Source: Aphrocallistes beatrix
Lineage: Eukaryota; Porifera; Hexactinellida; Sceptrulophora; Aphrocallistidae
Direction of reading: 5' to 3'
DNA length: 64,000 nucleotides
Assembly (NCBI GenBank): GCA_963281255.1
Contig: OY725488.1
Span: forward strand, 6,173,524 to 6,237,523
The notes below the pieces were generated by a model that was not told the origin of the DNA, did not search any database, and worked only from the letters and a program-made list of their open reading frames with translations. The position numbers and the translations under genes are program-made. The first letter of the stretch is position 1, and every line of letters begins with the position of its first letter. This document shows positions 8,753 to 19,361 of the stretch, piece by piece.

Positions 8753-10281
8753 AGGATTGTGTGAAAATAGAATACTAGTAGATGGCTATTTGGCTTTGAG
8801 ATTTCCTTTTTCTCGGAAACATAATTCCGAAATGAACCATTTCCTAATGCTGAAACTCCACCTTTCCAGAATAATCACTTCTTGAAATAACTGAATCGTA
8901 TGGGAAGCATATTTCTCGCATTTCCTAGGTTATCTGAGGCTTTTAATAATTATAATGGTCTAAATGTTAAATTTCCTCCCAATTTTATTTCTGTCCTTTT
9001 AATAATTACATATACGTATGTATATTCGTATTTTCACACTTATTTGCAATAATTATTCTTGATTTTTATAAAGACCAGCTTTACTTAGAGCTGAGCTAGA
9101 CTATTCGTATTATGTAGATCCATACATATAGAAGCCTACGAGTCTGTATATACCAAACTTTATAAGATTTGAAATGTTAGACCTCGCAGGTTTGCATGGA
9201 TGACAGAAGTCTATGTCATCATAAGATCATATCTTATAGGAGTTAATAAAATTGCTACCCTTAGCTATTAACTAATTAATTAATTAGTTATCACCAGTAG
9301 TATCACCAGATGACCTATCTTACACCACCGCAAGCAGAGTGGCAATTGCATCGTATATTATATAATCTAAATAGCCACAGAATTCTGTTAGCTATTTCAT
9401 GCATCGAAGATCCATAGCGTTAATAATGCTATAAATTATATATATGATATCGTTGTTCTCTTCCTATCTAATCGCCAATAATTTATTAAACTTACATATT
9501 AAATAGTCTATAGGTACTCTATCAAGGCATTAGACAAGCGGGTGTTCGTATGTCTGAAGCACACGAAAGTTTTCTGTTTCCTACTCATTAAGACACAAAC
9601 AATCGCCCAATAAAGCCCTAGGCAATCACCAAAATTAGGATAGCATGTCCAACATGTAAACTTGTCTACAGTAGCAGACATGTTTCCATTTGCACAAACT
9701 ATAAGTACATTTACCGAATGAAGTATCTGAATTGCTTACTACCTACTTTTCTTTACTCTTTATAAAATCTTCATAATTTCTTCATAATTTCAACATCTTC
9801 ATGATTTCTTCATTCATAAAATCTTCATGAAATATAATTTTAACCGAAGAATGCCCACTGGGGACACAGTGTCCCCGATATCGCGGATGTCTCCCAGCAA
9901 TTTTCTAGGCGAAGCCATATAAATACTGGGCATTCTACAGTACAATCCTGTTAATTCTTGAGAAAACAAAGATTCAAAGAAACAATCGACCCAGCATTTC
10001 TTAATTTGGATGTTTTGTAGAAATCCTGTAATGGCAATCAAAATAATTCCTATAAAATTAGTACGAGACAGAAGTTAGTCGATAGAAACCTTCCAGGCAT
10101 GATTTTTTCGTGGTTTCCTCAAGCTAGAGTCAATAAAATCTGTCAATTCCACTCTGAGCCAAATCTAATTATTTCTAAGATATCATTACAGACATATTTC
10201 ACACAATTGGCATATACGTATATATTATAAGTTTGTATTATATTTTCTATCAAATTTTTTATAGCTTTTACAGTTTCAATT
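8753..10281. other. AT-rich intergenic stretch
   Basis: I see no supported gene. The only clear structure is a small foldback at 9848-9936 with arms AGAATGCCCA and TGGGCATTCT, containing the palindrome GGGGACACAGTGTCCCC. CTTCAT-rich simple sequence lies at about 9770-9830. Confidence 0.6.
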
Positions 10282-11343
10282 ATGAATAAATTACGTGAAT
10301 CGATTTCCAAACATTTCCAAGATGCTTTTGAAATTTTATCAAAACGCAAGAAGGAGCTAATGGAAGAGTTGGATCGGATTGAGAGGAAGCTCTCTGAGTC
10401 GACGGATCTCGACGAACGTCTGGAGTGCAGGCTTGCTTTTGACAGGTCAGTTCTACAAATCTTGCGACATCTGGGACGCATTGTCCTAGAAGCTAAATCT
10501 TACATCAACCCAACCACAGAGACCCAATTAGCCTCCAGACCAATCTGTTTACACTCCCAGCAAGACGACTCCGCTCAAGCGGTGCTGGTAGTAACAGATG
10601 ACTTTGACAAGACATTCAGTCTTGTCAATTCCAACCATGAGACGAGTAACAATACTTTCAGCTGCGGGCCTCCTCTCTCTCCTGATATGATCATTGGCGG
10701 GGTGGGTAGGATCAGAGACAAAATTATAATTTCAATTTACAACAAAGACGTACTCTACAAGTTGAGCAGAGATGGGAAATTCGAGAAAACGATTGGTTCA
10801 AGTGGACATGGTAAAGACCAGTTCTCGGGTCCCAGTGACCTGTCAACTCATGAGGACCACCTGCTCGTTTGTGAGAGAGATAATTCCCGAGTGCAAGTCC
10901 TCCGCAACTACAACCACTCACACTTTATTGGCTGGTACGACAACCTCCCTGGGGTGCTCAGGAAGCCCCGCTCAGTCTCCGTCGGTCCTAACCGCGACGT
11001 GTTCGTGCTGCACAGCGGAATCACCTCAATCCTCATCTACACATTCAGCGGAGAGCCTAAAGCTAGCCTCAGCGCGCTCTCAGTGGGGGCGATGGAGATG
11101 GGGGACTCCTCCAGGCTGTCTGTCACTCCCGGGGGGGACATACTCGTGTGCGGAGGCAATGAGGGTTCTCTCTACTGCTTCCATCGTGACCTCACTACGT
11201 GTTTCATTTACCGCAGCAATAAGGACAGCTCTTTTCACAAGCCTTGGGACCTGTGCACCGGTACCAATGGACAGGTGACACTCGCAGACATAGAAAAGAG
11301 ATCTCTACTCACTTTTAACATAGATAAATTGATTCTTTGGTGA
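10282..11343 (+). CDS. NHL-repeat protein with coiled coil, TRIM-like but without RING or B-box
   Basis: A single-exon 353-residue protein. Residues about 1-75 form a charged coiled coil (KRKKELMEELDRIERKLSES). From about residue 130 there are NHL-type beta-propeller blades, recognised by GRIRDKIIISIYNKDVLYK, HEDHLLVCERDNSRVQV and KPWDLCTG. TRIM2/3/71-like proteins add RING and B-box domains that are absent here, so this is a coiled-coil/NHL protein of unknown partner. A similar gene is at 54890-56170, and decayed NHL copies are at 15289 and 24290. DPP3 follows 190 bp downstream on the same strand. Confidence 0.8.
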   Translation: MNKLRESISKHFQDAFEILSKRKKELMEELDRIERKLSESTDLDERLECRLAFDRSVLQILRHLGRIVLEAKSYINPTTETQLASRPICLHSQQDDSAQAVLVVTDDFDKTFSLVNSNHETSNNTFSCGPPLSPDMIIGGVGRIRDKIIISIYNKDVLYKLSRDGKFEKTIGSSGHGKDQFSGPSDLSTHEDHLLVCERDNSRVQVLRNYNHSHFIGWYDNLPGVLRKPRSVSVGPNRDVFVLHSGITSILIYTFSGEPKASLSALSVGAMEMGDSSRLSVTPGGDILVCGGNEGSLYCFHRDLTTCFIYRSNKDSSFHKPWDLCTGTNGQVTLADIEKRSLLTFNIDKLILW

Positions 11344-11533
11344 TTACTCAACATATATCTTTATAAAGTAGGACGATTGTATATTTCTGTAATGTTAATT
11401 TGTTTGAAACCGGTGTGAAAAGAGGTAATATTGTAGTAACTATACAAACTTGTTAGTTAATATTATTTATTTGAGCGTGATGAATCTTATGCTACTAAAT
11501 GTTGTGTCATATTTCGATTAGAGTGAAAAGAGA

Positions 11534-13693
11534 ATGGCAACATCTGATCCGTCTCCCTCTCTTCACGCGGTTGCTAGGGACACCCCGATAGCACTGCTCG
11601 ACTGCAAGCAGGCATTCGCCTCGCTGCTGCCCGCTGAGCAGAAGTACGCACACTACCTAGCTCAGGCCGGATGGGAAGGCAGCCTCATCGTGCTGCTGCA
11701 GACCTCTCCAGAGTCCCCCTACCTATTCCTGCTGCTGCACAAGTTGTTCTCGAAGGGGTGTGGACCCCAGTGCTTCTTCTCCTCGCAGCAACCCTCAGAA
11801 CAGACGCTCTCCGACTTCACGGGTCTGCTATGGTACGCAGCTCAATTCTTTTCTAACATGGGCAACTACCAGTCGTTTGGGGACTCTAAGTTCATACCTG
11901 GGATCGCAAGAGATAAGCTGTGGGCGTTGGTAGAACTCTCACAGGCATACGCAGCTGATAAGGATCTGGTTACGTTGCTATGGAGTCGGTGTAACAATGC
12001 AATGTACAGTCTTGAGCCTAAGAGGCTGCGCGAGCTGGGGTTTCCTCCTGACGGCGTGACCACATACTACTCAGAGAACATCGTACACTCCGAGGCAGAG
12101 CTGATTCAGAAGTTCATGGATGCTAAGCACATTAGTGCATACAACACTCGTCTTTTCAAGCACACTTCCAAGGAGGGAGCTTCTAGGTTCGAGCTGCAGA
12201 TAGCTTCAGTGGACTCAGAGCCAGCTGGTGAGGACATCTCCCCCCTCCTGGGGGAGCACAGCTGGGAGGGGACTAAGGTCCGCGTGACCTGTGGTGACTA
12301 CTCCCCTCTCCTCAGGAGATTGAACGAAAATTTGGAGAAGGCGAGAGAATTCGGGAACGAGCTCGAGAAAGAGATGCTGAAGGAGTACATTCGCAGCTTC
12401 CAAGGGGGTTCCATTGAAGTGCACAAGAGAGGTTCAGGGGTGTGGGTGGGGAACACAGGACCGGTCGTGGAGACTTATATCGGGTTTATTGAGAGCTACC
12501 GAGACCCACTTAGGGTGCGAGGGGAGTTTGAAGGGTTCGTAGCGGTGGTAAACAAACAACAGAGTCTGAAGTTCTCCAATCTGGTAGAAGATGCTGAGTC
12601 GATGATTTCTCAGCTGCCATGGCCAAAAGAATTTGAGAGAGACAGCTACCACAGACCCGACTTCACATCCCTAGACGTCCTGAGCTATGCTTCTAGCGGC
12701 GTCCCACTCGGCATCAACATACCTAACTACGACGATGTTCGGCAGGCCAAGGGGTTCAAGAATGTGAGCCTGGGGAACGTGCTAACCTGCAGGATCTCAG
12801 ATAAGAAGGTCTCCTTCTTAGCTGAGGCAGATTCCGACTTGCTCAGGAAGTATCATTTCCGCGCCTTCGAAATGCAAGTGGGACTGCATGAGCTGATGGG
12901 ACACGGGTCGGGCAAGTTATTCAGGGAAGAAGATGACGGATCACGAAATTTCGACCCCTCCCTCAAGCATCCTCTCACAGGACAAGCCGTCACCTCATGG
13001 TACAAAGCAGGAGAGACGTTCAGCTCTCGGTTCAAGAAATTGTCCAGCTCTTACGAGGAGTGTCGTGCTGAGTGTGTGGGGCTCTACTTATGCTTCTGTC
13101 CCAGCGTTCTCTCAATATTCGGTTTTGAAGGGAAGTTAGCATCCGATGTAGTGTATGCGAACTGGCTGGTGCTGCTGCAGAGAGGGGTGCAGGGACTCGA
13201 ATACTACTCCCCGGACACCAACCAGTGGAGACAAGCACACATGCAGGCTAGGTTTGTGATTCTGCGTCTGCTGATAGCCGCGGGCGTAGCAGAACTGAAG
13301 GCGGTCGTAGGAGAAGATGGAAACGGCGATCTGCTACTGAAGCTAGACAGAGACCAGTTGGAAGGGAAGGGGAGACAGGCTATAGGTGATTTCCTAAAGG
13401 AGCTACAGGTACACAGGAGCCTAGGGGAAGTAGTGGAAGCAGAGAAGTTGTACAACGGCCTATCCTCAGTGGATGCTGGATTTATGAAGATGAGGGAAAT
13501 TGTACTAGCCCGCAAAGACCCTCGAGGAATGCTCATACAGCCACAGACCGTGATGAAGGATGACGGCACAGTCGAGTATAGAGAGTTCCCCTGTTCTCCC
13601 GAAGGTGTGATAGACTCCTACACGAGTAGGTTCTCTTCTCTCCACGAGCTGCAGCAGCTGGCTGAGAAGGATCGGGGGTTCTGGACATTCTAA
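11534..13693 (+). CDS. DPP3: Dipeptidyl peptidase 3
   Basis: A complete 719-residue M49 metallopeptidase (human about 737) that removes dipeptides from the N-terminus of short peptides in the cytosol. The zinc motif HELMGH lies at about residues 452-457 (His, catalytic Glu, His), and the second motif EECRAECVGLYL supplies the zinc-binding Glu near residue 509. Both are intact. The N-terminal lobe aligns by recognisable blocks (GYxSFGDSKFIPG-like) and the C-terminus is full length, so the enzyme should be active. The gene has no intron. The start is the first ATG, with GAGA-rich DNA just before it. Confidence 0.96.
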   Translation: MATSDPSPSLHAVARDTPIALLDCKQAFASLLPAEQKYAHYLAQAGWEGSLIVLLQTSPESPYLFLLLHKLFSKGCGPQCFFSSQQPSEQTLSDFTGLLWYAAQFFSNMGNYQSFGDSKFIPGIARDKLWALVELSQAYAADKDLVTLLWSRCNNAMYSLEPKRLRELGFPPDGVTTYYSENIVHSEAELIQKFMDAKHISAYNTRLFKHTSKEGASRFELQIASVDSEPAGEDISPLLGEHSWEGTKVRVTCGDYSPLLRRLNENLEKAREFGNELEKEMLKEYIRSFQGGSIEVHKRGSGVWVGNTGPVVETYIGFIESYRDPLRVRGEFEGFVAVVNKQQSLKFSNLVEDAESMISQLPWPKEFERDSYHRPDFTSLDVLSYASSGVPLGINIPNYDDVRQAKGFKNVSLGNVLTCRISDKKVSFLAEADSDLLRKYHFRAFEMQVGLHELMGHGSGKLFREEDDGSRNFDPSLKHPLTGQAVTSWYKAGETFSSRFKKLSSSYEECRAECVGLYLCFCPSVLSIFGFEGKLASDVVYANWLVLLQRGVQGLEYYSPDTNQWRQAHMQARFVILRLLIAAGVAELKAVVGEDGNGDLLLKLDRDQLEGKGRQAIGDFLKELQVHRSLGEVVEAEKLYNGLSSVDAGFMKMREIVLARKDPRGMLIQPQTVMKDDGTVEYREFPCSPEGVIDSYTSRFSSLHELQQLAEKDRGFWTF

Positions 13694-13940
13694 TTGTTCC
13701 TTTCTAGTAGAACTTATTTTAAATTTTGTTCATCAATATTTAGGTTAGGAGGTTCAAAATTGTTTAATAGATTGTATCGAGTAGAAACTCAAGCGATTCA
13801 AGAACGGAGCGAGATCGAGCATGATATATTGATACATTCATGAAAACACTCGAACCAAGCATTTACAATGAGAATTATGTTGAGACCTGAGATCCTAGGG
13901 TAATTGCAAATAAGTGGCAGTTCTTAATAGTTTGCAACTA

Positions 13941-14092
13941 CAGTCGAAGTCAGGCTTTTTGTCCATCGTTTTGTTGTTGTTAGGCCTCTACAAACATTGT
14001 TTTATTATTAGTAGTAACTACATTTTAAAATAGCCACGGGATTTTTATCGCGTAGGCTATGATATCGGTTGGACAAAAAACGATTTCGACTG
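13941..14092. mobile_element. Small TIR element (MITE)
   Basis: The left end CAGTCGAAGTCAGGCTTTTT (after TA at 13939-13940) and a right end whose complement begins CAGTCGAAATCGTTTTTTG give an imperfect TIR of about 24 bp around 152 bp. The right flanking dinucleotide is TG rather than TA, so the right target site may have mutated. No ORF is real. Confidence 0.55.
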
Positions 14093-15288
14093 TGTCTATA
14101 ATAGTTAAACTTCATTCCTTCTGGGGTCCATGTGATGACAAACATCGAGATATTTGAATCAAAACAAAGAGCGCAGAAATTCAATGGGAAATTATAAGCT
14201 GACATGTACCTGTGTCAGACTGTACATTTATGAATTCTATCAACACGATACGAGTATTATTAATTCTGACACCTGTTCCTGCATTTCTCTCCACTGGAGA
14301 CTGACGGTAGTTTTTAAGAGAGTGATTTTCAATATTTAATGTGTAAATTAAGCGAATTTTCTCAGAATTCTGTCACAAATTCTCCTAAACAAGTGGTAAA
14401 TTGGGATTTGTTACGATGGCTACACATCGGCAGTTATATTTTTATTAAGTTGTGTCACATTACAAACCTCTCCATGATAACTCATCAGAGTACTGGTAAT
14501 CAGATAATGTGTGAGTGGAGCGATAGGATGACTCAATCGTGTTAGTTTGAGTTTCCAGTTTATTCAATAATATTGGGTGGAAATATCCTGAGTGTGTAGT
14601 GCTCTATTTATTATGTATGTCCTAAAGGTGTGAATTTTATTCATAATGATTACATTTAGCAAAAAAATCCCCCATCAAGGATTAGAATGCAGTTAACGTT
14701 GATGCTGTTTCGACACGGACCTCGCAGAGGAGTACCAGGTCGTCAATGGGCTGGAAAGGTGAGGAGATTTAAATATATCTCAGAAAGTACCAAAGAAAGA
14801 AGAAGAGACCGAGACGAAATAACCGAGAGGAACATTCAGCTACTCACCACTCCTTACGTCACTACAAATGAAATGCAGAAAGTCAGCCGCATCACGAAGA
14901 GTTTAAGAAAACCAATCTAATCCTCAGTTGCAACTTTCAGTTATGCCTCTTTCATATAGTTTAATTATTCGTAATAAAACATCAATACTTGTCCAGTGCA
15001 GAGTAATCACCAACTTTTCTATCAGTCCGCCGTTTAAATTGCTAAGCATGCGACCTATCGGCTAGCTTGCTTGCAGTATTGATTTTCGTCGTCTGGAAGC
15101 GAAATTCATCAACTGCAGCTGCAGATGATGAATTTGTTGACTATTTCTTAGTCTGAAAACTTAGAGGAACACTAGGTGCAAGGTTTACACAGGAATCAGG
15201 ATGACGTGTAGAGTCAATGTTATATTGAAACTCAAAAATGTCATTCATATAACATTAATCTTGTTAACAAACTATTAAAAAGTATTCG
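14093..15288. other. Intergenic stretch without a supported gene
   Basis: Short open frames at 14687-14920 (a basic peptide starting MQLTLMLFRHGPRRG) and elsewhere have no recognisable domain. A possible donor (AAAG|GTGAGG) lies near 14758, but I could not assemble a gene around it. Confidence 0.5.
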
Positions 15289-15858
15289 CAGTACGCGGGT
15301 GGTTGTTTGTTAGTTTACGATTTGAATGGCACTTTTCTTCAACAGATAGGAACTCCAGGGAATGGAGAATGTCAGTTTGAGTATCTACGTTGCATTATTA
15401 TCAATCAGTCAAAAAGAGAAATATTTGTATGTAACTGTGATAATTATATGGTTCAAAAATTCTCGAAAGATTTCAAATTCAAATCTCAGTTCGGGCACGG
15501 AGTACTACTGAAGTATCCTACTGACATAAAGCTAACCAGTGAGTTCATGTATGTACTGAATATAGTAACACACCAAACCTTTTCTCTATTCCTTCAAACA
15601 TGGCTTAACTTGGGTGCATAGTCTTTTCCTCACTTCTATTTCCAAACATTTGAATAATCCTTGTTCATTCTGTATAGATGGTAATGGTAACTTTACTATA
15701 TCAGTTACAACCTGAATGCTGAGATTATAATATTCAATCATCAAGGAGATGTAGTTCATAGAATAACGGATAGCTTACAGTTACCGATGGAAATCACATT
15801 CGATGCAAGAGGGAGAATTATAATAGGAGGCCACGACTACGATCTCCTGATATTTTAA
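15289..15858 (+). pseudogene. NHL-repeat protein C-terminal half, decayed (copy 1)
   Basis: Beginning at SQYAGGCLLVYDLNGTF, the frame spells NHL blades (IIINQSKREIFVCNCDNYMV, VLLKYPTDIKL). It breaks near 15600-15700, then resumes with FNHQGDVVHRITD and ends GGHDYDLLIF followed by TAA at 15858. The start of the protein is absent. A shorter, further decayed copy is at 24290-24710, and the 3' flanks of the two are also similar, so they arose by segmental duplication. Confidence 0.7.
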
Positions 15859-16259
15859 ATTTGTTATACTGATTGAATGTTGATTGAGAATCTTTTTCCT
15901 TTATTTCTACAGGGTACTAGGGTGGTTCATGGATATTCTACTGATTTCATTTAGCTCTAATTTTTAAACTTAAGAAAATTCAACTCTGTAAAAATAGTAA
16001 AATATGAACAAATACCATTGTAAATCGCTACTCAAAATATTATTCGTCATTAATCATGTACTTAATCCACCCCTTCACTTAACTAGTCATTTTGGTCTAA
16101 TATATCATATACCCTAACCAGTGGTGCCAAGCCTGGGTCCATGGACCCTTAGGGGGTCTACAGAACATTTCAGAGGATCCATAGGGGCTAAAACTTTGCA
16201 TTATGGATAACAAGAGGGAGTTGGCAAAATAAAAAATATTGATAAAAGGGTCGAAGATC

Positions 16260-16860
16260 GCTGTCCTAGCTATTACTTAAGTAATATTATGTTTTGTGAG
16301 GTTCCTGCCGTAAAATCTGGACACATGGTAACTGGAAAGTACAACGGTGAGGAACAGTTATTTGTTCCCCACTTAGCTCACTTTATATTGGCTTCTTGGA
16401 AAATTGTGCTGAATCGTGCTTCTTCATCAGTTCGTGCTGCAGTAATGCAGGAAATTGTACTAGAAATATCATCATAAGCCAGCGGTTCCCAAACTGGGGT
16501 GCACGGGACAAGGATTCGTCCTTATTATTAGTCGTCCTTATTGCAATGACAAGTCGGACCAATAGAGTTTTTCAGACTTACGTGGGTCCTGGGGTGCACA
16601 AAATAATTTTTAGGTGTCAGGGGGTGCAAGGTATATAAGAGGTTGGGAACCACTGTCATAAGCAGAGAGAATATCTTTACTGGTTCCTTGCAGTTGTTTG
16701 GCAATATCCTTTGTAAATCCGAAGAAGTACCGACAAATGTAAAATGATATCAATAATTCAGATGAACAGAGTCTTTCAACAACCCAGAAGCTTCAGTGGT
16801 GCTCTTTGCATCCCATTTTACCTGATTTTCAGTCGCAGAATGAGGTGAATGGGATATCTC
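16260..16860 (-). pseudogene. hAT-family transposase remnant
   Basis: Minus-strand translation in shifting frames gives NQVKWDAKSTTEASGLLKD, then GFTKDIAKQLQGTSKDILSA, then YDDISSTISCITAARTDEEA. This is the order seen in hAT/52-kDa-repressor-like transposases, where the LQG segment precedes a coiled stretch. Stops and frameshifts kill it, and a hAT MITE (16480-16655) is inserted within it. A possible hAT terminus (CAGTGGTGCCAAGCCTGGG) lies near 16120. No catalytic dimerisation tail is seen. Confidence 0.55.
16480..16655. mobile_element. hAT MITE (Charlie-like ends) with 8-bp target duplication
   Basis: The left end CAGCGGTTCCCAAACTGGGG and the right end AGGTTGGGAACCACTG are imperfect TIRs of the type seen in many Charlie-like hAT elements. 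TCATAAGC is duplicated exactly on both sides (16472-16479 and 16656-16663). The element is 176 bp and non-coding. Removing one duplication and the element restores the hAT transposase reading across the site. Confidence 0.88.
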
Positions 16861-16916
16861 AGTAAGGCACATAACTAAAGACTCATAAAGATGGAAATCT
16901 TCCATTGTTGTGTAAC

Positions 16917-17644
16917 CCAAGCTACCTACACACGGATGTGGCAACAGATCCAGTTACTCTGTCCTAATGCTCAACCATCTCGGATGCTTATGGACTTTGA
17001 GAAGGCTGCCATTAACAGTTTCCAGCAGGTGTGGCCTGCTACACAGGTGAAGTGCTGATTCTTTCACCTCACACATAATATCTGGCGCAAAGTACAAGCT
17101 GACTGCAAGCTGCTTACAACCAAGATGAGGAACTAGCCCTACGCATACGCCTGTTGCCAGCACTCGCCTTTGCTTCACCCTTTGATGTACTCGAGATGTT
17201 TGGTGATGTAGTACAGGAACTTCCAATGCCCCAAGCCACTGGTCTAGTTCTATACTCTGAGAAAACCTATGTCGGACGCAAACTCCCTGGTGGTACCTAC
17301 CAGGATCCCTTGTTCCCAATTGAGATGTGGAACTATCACTACGACACGGCGCTTGGGTTACCTCATACAACCAATGTAGTTGAAGCATGGCACCGCTCTT
17401 TCAATGCTACTGTTGGCACCATCCAAATATTTGGAAGTTTATCACTGCCTTGAAGCGTGAGTAGGGACTTGTGGAAGTACGACAAGCTAAGTTCATTGCT
17501 GGTACTAATCCTCCTAAACGTAGGAAAAACCAGGCTCAGGAAGCCTAGAAGCAACTGGTTACCACTTACCAGCTATGTGTGGCGCCCAACCATGGAATTC
17601 TTACGAGGTGTAGCACACCATTTTAATTTAGAGGCAGATTAAGT
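16917..17644 (+). pseudogene. MULE (Mutator-like) transposase, decayed
   Basis: The frames spell QATYTRMWQQIQLLCPN, MLMDFEKAAINSFQQVWP, then FFHLTHNIWRKVQ, then PALAFASPFDVLEMF and TNVVEAWHRSFNATVG. This is the order of blocks in the MULE transposase domain and its C-terminal region. Stops after CKS- and MRN-type breaks and further frameshifts show it is dead. The N-terminal third is missing. Its 3' part (17478-17644) is repeated inverted at 18603-18762. Confidence 0.8.
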
Positions 17645-17649
17645 AATAA

Positions 17650-17983
17650 CAAGCGCGCTTCGCTTGCTTGCGCTGCGCGGCTGGCGGACACTTTGTGTCT
17701 GCCGGAGGCGCCTGGGGTCAAATTGATTAATTATAACGGGGATAACATCTATATTAATATACACATTCTATTAAAATCTCAGCCTTCTATCACTTAAAAT
17801 GGCTGAGTTATGGTCGAAAAACTGAAATTTCTAATTATAAAAAAGGTGACAATGACGTCATAATTCCATGATGAGTCGACATTTTCATCTGAGCTCAGAA
17901 CTTAGTGGAGCCATAGCCAAAAGACTCCCGCATGCCAAAAATCAGCTTTCTGCACCTGGCAGTTTCTTCAATCAATTCGTTAC
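17650..17983 (-). repeat. (TA)n repeat family, copy B (internal deletion)
   Basis: The GC-rich end (CAAGCGCGCTTCGCTTGCTT) abuts the MULE remnant, and the unit ends with the complement of GTAACGAATTGATTGAAG at 17983, followed by a (TA)n tract. It lacks roughly 100 bp of the interior found in copies C to E. The (TA)n tract holds the mariner derivative at 18021. The outer motif (complement of TCCTTACTATTAAAACTCGA) follows at about 18539-18564. Confidence 0.85.
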
Positions 17984-18020
17984 AGATATATACGTATATA
18001 TATATATATATATATATATA

Positions 18021-18505
18021 CCAGGTTGGACAATAAGTTTTGAGACTCATATATTTACATACAACCTTGACCTTTAATACTTCTTAAATTGATAGCACTA
18101 TTGGTATATTAGTTCCCTTCAAAATATTTATTTGTTTGCTTCGGAATTGTATCACTTTATTGAAATCATGGAAAAGTTGGAGTATCGGGCAGTAAGGCTA
18201 CAATTCGTGATTGCAAAGTTCGAGGAACTTAATCATACCCTTACTTCCCTAATATAGCACCATCTGACTATTACCTATTCTCCAATCTCAAAAGACATCT
18301 GCGGGGAAGAATGTTTGGAAACGATCTAGAGTTGAAAGAGGCTTGAGTCCGAAGATTAAAATTTTTATAAAAATGGAATTTTGAGTCTCCGTGATCGATG
18401 GTCTCGTGTGATTCATGCTAAGGGGCAATATATTGAATAACTCGAGTTAGATTGTTTCTAATAGTTATTATGTTGTCAGGTCTCAAAACATATTGTCCAA
18501 CCTGC
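18021..18505 (+). mobile_element. Mariner deletion derivative inserted in a (TA)n tract
   Basis: CAGGTTGGACAATAAGTTTT at the left and its near-complement at the right form TIRs of about 25 bp. Inside, ATG at 18168 begins MEKLEYRAVRL, typical of mariner transposase N-termini. After a deletion, a C-terminal piece reads PYFPNIAPSDYYLFSNLKRH. The catalytic core between is gone, so the element is non-autonomous. It sits in the AT tract of copy B. Confidence 0.85.
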
Positions 18506-18602
18506 AGGTATATATATATAAATAAATAAATAAATATACATTAATCGAGTTTTAATAGTAAGGATACAGAATACATAGTTTCTCTACTATGTATAGTTTT
18601 TT

Positions 18603-18762
18603 ACTTAATCTGCCTCTAAATTAAAATGGTGTGCTACACCTCGTAAGAATTCCATGGTTGGGCGCCACACATAGCTGGTAACCAGTTGCTTCAAGGCTTC
18701 CTGAGCCTGGTTTTTCATACGTTTAGGAGGATTAGTACCAGCAATGAACTTAGCTTGTCGTA
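18603..18762 (-). repeat. Inverted copy of the MULE 3' coding end
   Basis: This segment is the near-exact reverse complement of 17478-17644 (for example AAAATGGTGTGCTACACCTC). It flanks copy B and the mariner derivative from the other side, creating an inverted repeat of about 160 bp with a 950-bp spacer. Downstream (18766-18838) lies a hAT-like end (complement of CAGGGTTGCAACCGAATAG) with TCAACCAAATAATTT repeats. Confidence 0.8.
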
Positions 18763-18847
18763 CTAATTTGGTCAACCAAATAATTTTGTCAACCGAATAA
18801 TTTGATCAACCAAATAATCAACTATTCGGTTGCAACCCTGGTATATA

Positions 18848-19361
18848 TCCTTACTATTAAAACTCGATTAATGTATATTTATTTATTTATATATATATAT
18901 GTAACGAATTGATTGAAGAAACTGCCAGGCGTAGAAGGCTGATTTTTGTGGGGGTCTTTAGGCTATGGCTCCACTAAGTTCTGACCTCAGACGAAAATGT
19001 CGACTCATCATGGAATTACTAGTATGACGTGTCACCTTTTTTTAGAATTAGAAATTTCAGTTTTTCGACTATAACTCAGCCATTTTAGGTGATAGAAGGC
19101 TGAAATTTTAATATAATGTGTATATTAATATACCTCACATATGATGCACCTATCAATAAAAAATGATGACTCATCACTATGTTATGACGTCATCATTATG
19201 CATCAAAAATTTTACAAATTGACAAATTTGGTGATTTTTCGTCCGATATCGATTATATATCAGTAGGACAGACGTATTTAGAGATACCTTATAATTAATC
19301 ATTGTGACCCCAGGCGCCCTTGTATCCGCCAGCCGCGCAGCGCAAGCAAGCGAAGCGCTTG
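18848..19361 (+). repeat. (TA)n repeat family, copy C with its outer motif
   Basis: The outer motif TCCTTACTATTAAAACTCGA (18848) is followed by a TTTA/TA tract, then the unit GTAACGAATTGATTGAAG (18901) through the GC-rich end at about 19361. This is one of the most complete copies. No outer motif is seen on its right. Confidence 0.85.

Noticed and set aside
14687..14920. 77-residue basic ORF that could be a small gene
   Set aside because: No domain, no neighbouring exons, and composition typical of chance frames; only a weak donor inside.
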